Source: SHZI01 sp031395645 (GTDB lineage Bacteria > Pseudomonadota > Gammaproteobacteria > Steroidobacterales > GCA-2729495). From it: DNA of 64,000 bases. Of this stretch, positions 60,555 to 64,000 are shown piece by piece. The notes under the pieces were generated by a model, which saw only the letters and a program-made list of their open reading frames with translations, ran no database searches and had not been told where the DNA came from. The stretch is taken from NCBI GenBank assembly GCA_031395645.1, contig JANNJM010000078.1, positions 1 to 64,000 of the forward strand, read 5' to 3'. How positions within the stretch are numbered: the stretch's first letter is position 1; each line of letters opens with the position of its first letter. The position numbers were made by a program, and so were the translations under genes.

Positions 60555-62857
60555 ATCAACACACCAGCCCCCGAATGGAAGAAGACCGCCTGCATCCTGT
60601 GCAGCATCAACTGCGGCATCGAGGTGCAGGTCGGCGGCGAGCACGGTCGCCATATCGTCAAGGTTCGCGGCGACGACGCGCACCCGGCTTCGCGGGGCTA
60701 CGTGTGCGAGAAATCGCAACGCATGGATCACTACCAGAATGGCGCCGACCGGCTGACCTCGCCTTTGCGCCGCCGCCCGGACGGAAGTTACGAGGAAATT
60801 GGCTGGGACGTGGCGATACGCGAAATCGCGGACAAGTTCATGGCGATCAAGGCTGCGCACGGCGGCGAGAGCATTCTCTATTATGGCGGCGGCGGTCAGG
60901 GCAACCACCTGGGCGGTACCTACGCCGACAGTTTCCTGAAGGCCGTTGGCAACCAGTTCCGCTCCAACGCGCTGGCGCAGGAGAAAACCGGAGAATTCTG
61001 GGTACAAGGCAAGATGCTCGGCACTGGCGTCCATGGTGATTTCGAGCACTGCGAGGTCGCCGTCTTCATCGGCAAGAATCCCTGGCAGTCGCACGGCTTT
61101 GCCCGCGCCCGCGTCGCGCTCCGCGCCATCCAGAAAGACCCGCAGCGCACGCTGATCGTCATCGATCCGCGCCGGAGCGAGACCGCCGAAATGGCGGACT
61201 ATCACCTGGCGATCAAACCCGGCACCGATGCCTGGTGCCTCGCCGCGCTGCTGGGGATCCTGGTGCAGGACGGCCTGGTGGCAAGAGCATGGATTGCGGA
61301 GCGCACCGCAGGCTTCGAGGCTTCGAGGCCATCGAGGCCACCCTCGCCAGCATCCCCGTGGCGCGCTACGCGGACATCTGCGGCATCACCCCGACCCTTC
61401 TGCGCGAAGTCGCGCGCCGTATCGCACAGGCCAGCAGCGTCTCGGTACTTGAGGACCTTGGTCTGCAGATGAACCTGCACTCGACGCTGGGCAGCTACCT
61501 GGAACGGCTGATCTGGCTCCTCACCGGCCACTACGGCCGACGTGGCACCAACAACGCGCCGGTACCGTTGTTCTCGCTTGCAAAAGCCAGCAAGGGTGAC
61601 GCCAGCACCAGCACGAAACGCGGCCCGCGCCAGGACCGTCGCAGCCCGGTGGCCAATGCCAAGATCATCATCGGCCTGATTCCCTGCAACGTAATCCCGG
61701 AGGAGATACTCACCGATCACCCCAGACGCTACCGCGCACTATTGGTCCAAAGCGGAAACCCGGTGCACTCGCTGGCAGACAGCCAGCGCATGCGGGAGGC
61801 GATGCGCGCGCTGGAACTCTCCGTGGTGGTCGACGTGGCGATGACCGAGACGGCGCGCGAGGCGGACTACGTGTTGCCGGCTGCCAGCCAGTTCGAGAAG
61901 GCGGAAGCGACGTTCTTCAACCTGGAATTCCCACGCAATGTTTTCCACCTGCGCCAGCCGCTGTTTCCGCCGCTGCCCGGCACCCTGCCGGAGGCGGAGA
62001 TTTACGCGCGCCTGATCGAGGCGATGGGCGAACTCTCAGAGCGGGACTACGCGCCGCTGCGGCGCGCTCTGCGCTTCGGTCGCACCGCATTTGCGCTGGC
62101 CTTTTTCCTGGCCGCCGCGCGCCGGCCCAGGACGATGAAATATGCGCCAGTGCTGCTCTATCGGACGATCGGGCAAACCCTGCCGGAGGGCATGGACTCG
62201 GCGGCCGCGCTCTGGGGCATTACCCAGCTCTATATTCGGGGCAATCGCAAGGCGGCGACGCAGGCCGGCTTTGGCGGATTGACGCCGTTCGCTGGTGAAA
62301 AACTGTTCCGTGCGCTCCTCGACGGCGCCTCCGGCGTGGTCTACGCAGACAGCGACTACGCCGAGAGCTGGCAGGCTGTGGGCCATCCCAACCACAGGAT
62401 CAACCTGCACATCCCGGAACTGCTGCCGGAGCTTGCAAAGCTTGAACAGGGCCTAGCCGCGCGGAACCCGGACTACCCGTTGATACTCTCGGCCGGCGAA
62501 CGCCGCAGCGACACGAGCAATACGGCGGTGCGCGACGCGGGTTGGCACAAGAAGGGCACATTCGGCACGCTGCGGATCAGTCCGGGGGACGCGCAGGCAG
62601 CGGGCTGCGCTGACGGTGAAGAGGTGCGCCTGTCCACGCGCCGCGCGAGCATTGCCGTGGTCATCGAGATCACCGACACCCTGCAAGCCGGGCACATCTC
62701 ACTGCCGAACGGCCAGGGCCTCGACTATCGCGACGCGACGGGCCGCATCGTGCGCCGGGGTGTGGCGCCGAACGAATTCACCGACAGCAGCCAGCGGGAT
62801 TTTCTTGCCGGCACGCCATGGCACAAGCACGTGGCTGCGCGGCTGGAGAAGATTTAG
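60555..62857 (+). pseudogene. molybdopterin oxidoreductase gene, broken
   Basis: Homologous to the catalytic subunit of formate-dehydrogenase-type molybdopterin enzymes, with an N-terminal 4Fe-4S motif (CILCSINC ... GYVC), the molybdopterin domains (GKNPWQSHGFARARVA, VIDPRRSETA) and a C-terminal dinucleotide-binding domain to 62857. Two lesions: at the expected start the codon is ATC (60555-60557), in the context of ATC AAC ACA CCA; and at 61312-61327 an exact 8-bp tandem repeat (gcttcgag) shifts the frame. It is otherwise well conserved. The two pieces are 60555-61330 and about 61330-62857. Confidence 0.8.
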
Positions 62858-64000
62858 CCTTCCCATCGCCAGTCGCGTATCTCCGGCAGGTCTTCACCGT
62901 GTTTCTCGATGTATGCCTTGTGCTCGAGCAGCCTGTCGCGCAGATGCTGTTTGGTGTGGGCGGCGCGTGAGCCCAGACTCGGGACGCGGTCGATCACATC
63001 ACCTGCCAGATGGAAACGGTCGAGATCGTTCAGGACCGCCATGTCGAATGGGGTGGTGGTGGTGCCGTTTTCCTTGTAGCCGCGCACATGCAACTGCGCG
63101 TGATTGGTGCGGCGATAGGCCAGACGGTGAATCAGCCAGGGATAGCCGTGGAAGGCAAAGATGATCGGCTTGTCCCGGGTAAAGAGGTCGTCGAAGTCGT
63201 TGTCGGAGAGACCGTGAGGGTGGTCGCGCTCGGGCTGCAGGGTCATCAAATCCACAATATTGATCACGCGGACCCTGAGTTCCGGAAAATGGCGCCGCAA
63301 TATTTTAACGGCCGCCAGCGTCTCCAGAGTGGGGACGTCACCGCAACAGGCCATGACGACATCGGGATCCCCGCCTTCGTCATTGCTGGCCCATTCCCAG
63401 ATACCGACCCCGGCGGTGCAGTGCCTGATGGCTGCTTCCATGTCCAGCCATTGCAGTTCAGGCTGCTTGCCCGCGACGATGACGTTGACGTAATTGTGGC
63501 TGCGCAGGCAATGGTCCGTCACGCACAGTAGTGTGTTGGCGTCGGGTGGAAAATAGACCCGGACGACTTCAGCCTTCTTGTTGACGACCAGATCGACGAA
63601 GCCCGGATCCTGGTGGCTGAAGCCATTGTGATCCTGCCGCCACACGTGAGAAGACAACAGATAGTTCAGCGAGGCAATGGGCCTTCGCCAGCGGATATCG
63701 CGGGTCACGTCCAGCCACTTCGCGTGCTGATTGAACATCGAATCCACAATGTGGATAAAGGCTTCATAGCATGAGAAGAAGCCATGTCGCCCGGTCAACA
63801 GATAGCCTTCGAGCCAGCCCTGGCACTGATGCTCGCTCAGCATCTCCATGACCCGGCCATCGGGCGCGACGTGCTCATCGCCGGGAAGAATTTCTGCTGT
63901 CGAACACCGGTCTGTCACCTCGAACAGTGCGCCCCAGCGATTCGACGCCGTTTCGTCCGGGCTGAAGATCCGGAAGTTGCGTGCCTCGCCGTTGAGCTTC
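62854..64000 (-). CDS. phosphoketolase (XFP), N-terminal part beyond window
   Basis: About 382 C-terminal residues. Recognised by RNFRIFSPDETASNRWGALF, GWLEGYLLTGRHGFFSCYEA, SHQDPGFVDLVVNKK and FAFHGYPWLIHRLAYRRTNH. A thiamine-diphosphate enzyme that splits xylulose-5-phosphate or fructose-6-phosphate to acetyl phosphate. It is convergent with the broken molybdopterin gene, overlapping by 4 bp. Its 5' end lies beyond 64000. Confidence 0.95.
   Translation of the reverse strand, partial: KLNGEARNFRIFSPDETASNRWGALFEVTDRCSTAEILPGDEHVAPDGRVMEMLSEHQCQGWLEGYLLTGRHGFFSCYEAFIHIVDSMFNQHAKWLDVTRDIRWRRPIASLNYLLSSHVWRQDHNGFSHQDPGFVDLVVNKKAEVVRVYFPPDANTLLCVTDHCLRSHNYVNVIVAGKQPELQWLDMEAAIRHCTAGVGIWEWASNDEGGDPDVVMACCGDVPTLETLAAVKILRRHFPELRVRVINIVDLMTLQPERDHPHGLSDNDFDDLFTRDKPIIFAFHGYPWLIHRLAYRRTNHAQLHVRGYKENGTTTTPFDMAVLNDLDRFHLAGDVIDRVPSLGSRAAHTKQHLRDRLLEHKAYIEKHGEDLPEIRDWRWEG

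Noticed and set aside
1..64000. Search for tRNA, rRNA, transposase genes and CRISPR arrays
   Set aside because: None was recognised by eye; the degenerate recombinase at 12759 is the only integrase-type gene. A covariance-model scan would be needed to exclude a tRNA.

Overview
The window is high-GC DNA from a free-living, didermal proteobacterium. RND pump, OmpA-type lipoproteins, PEP-CTERM-like signal, Tat signals, multihaem cytochromes and three Crp/Fnr-type regulators suggest a Gammaproteobacterium near Xanthomonadales/Steroidobacteraceae; that placement is inference. No rRNA, tRNA or CRISPR array was seen. Coding density is high, with frequent 4-bp overlaps and several GTG/TTG starts supported by a Shine-Dalgarno sequence.

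Layout. 1-6.1 kb: RND efflux permease and adaptor, a membrane protein, then a three-gene operon ending in an OmpA-like lipoprotein and a strong terminator. 6.1-13.6 kb: Crp/Fnr regulator, broken GGDEF gene, ferritin-like, BON, a 37-aa membrane peptide, a histidine kinase, a lone receiver, a GacA/UvrY-like regulator, Mn-type superoxide dismutase and a degenerate tyrosine recombinase. 13.8-28.3 kb: envelope polysaccharides and lipids: a giant cyclic beta-1,2-glucan synthase, two tandem WcaJ-like proteins (the second without its catalytic domain), lipoproteins, a collagen-like lipoprotein and a cardiolipin-synthase-like enzyme. 28.3-36.4 kb: two more Crp/Fnr regulators, a multi-PAS hybrid kinase with partner, and stress genes (CsbD, AI-2E-type permease, tiny membrane proteins, glycine zipper). 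36.4-51.1 kb: cytochrome b561, duplicated cupins around a patch of broken genes, an exported epoxide-hydrolase-like protein, a Tat-signal UbiD protein, an RTX-hydrolase fusion, HupE and DUF4198, and a 1396-aa copper-radical-oxidase/dihaem-cytochrome fusion. 51.1-64 kb: toxin-antitoxin pair, DUF4136 lipoprotein, outer-membrane proteins (two broken), octahaem cytochrome, a large surface protein, a broken molybdopterin oxidoreductase and the end of a phosphoketolase.

Two candidate regulons link the parts. A 16-bp palindrome like TGTACG-N4-CGTACA lies about 70-100 bp upstream of at least four envelope/stress genes and operons, and fits the resident Crp/Fnr proteins. An 18-bp palindrome like TGTAGG-N6-CCTACA, matching the known GacA/UvrY box (TGTAAG-N6-CTTACA), lies before the histidine kinase, before the GacA-like regulator and before the glucan synthase.

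The most novel material is the periplasmic redox stretch (37.6-51.1 kb), especially the oxidase-cytochrome fusion and the Tat-signal UbiD protein. Gene decay is clustered (7.0-7.6, 12.8-13.6, 38.9-40.0, 54.2-55.0 and 60.5-62.9 kb).
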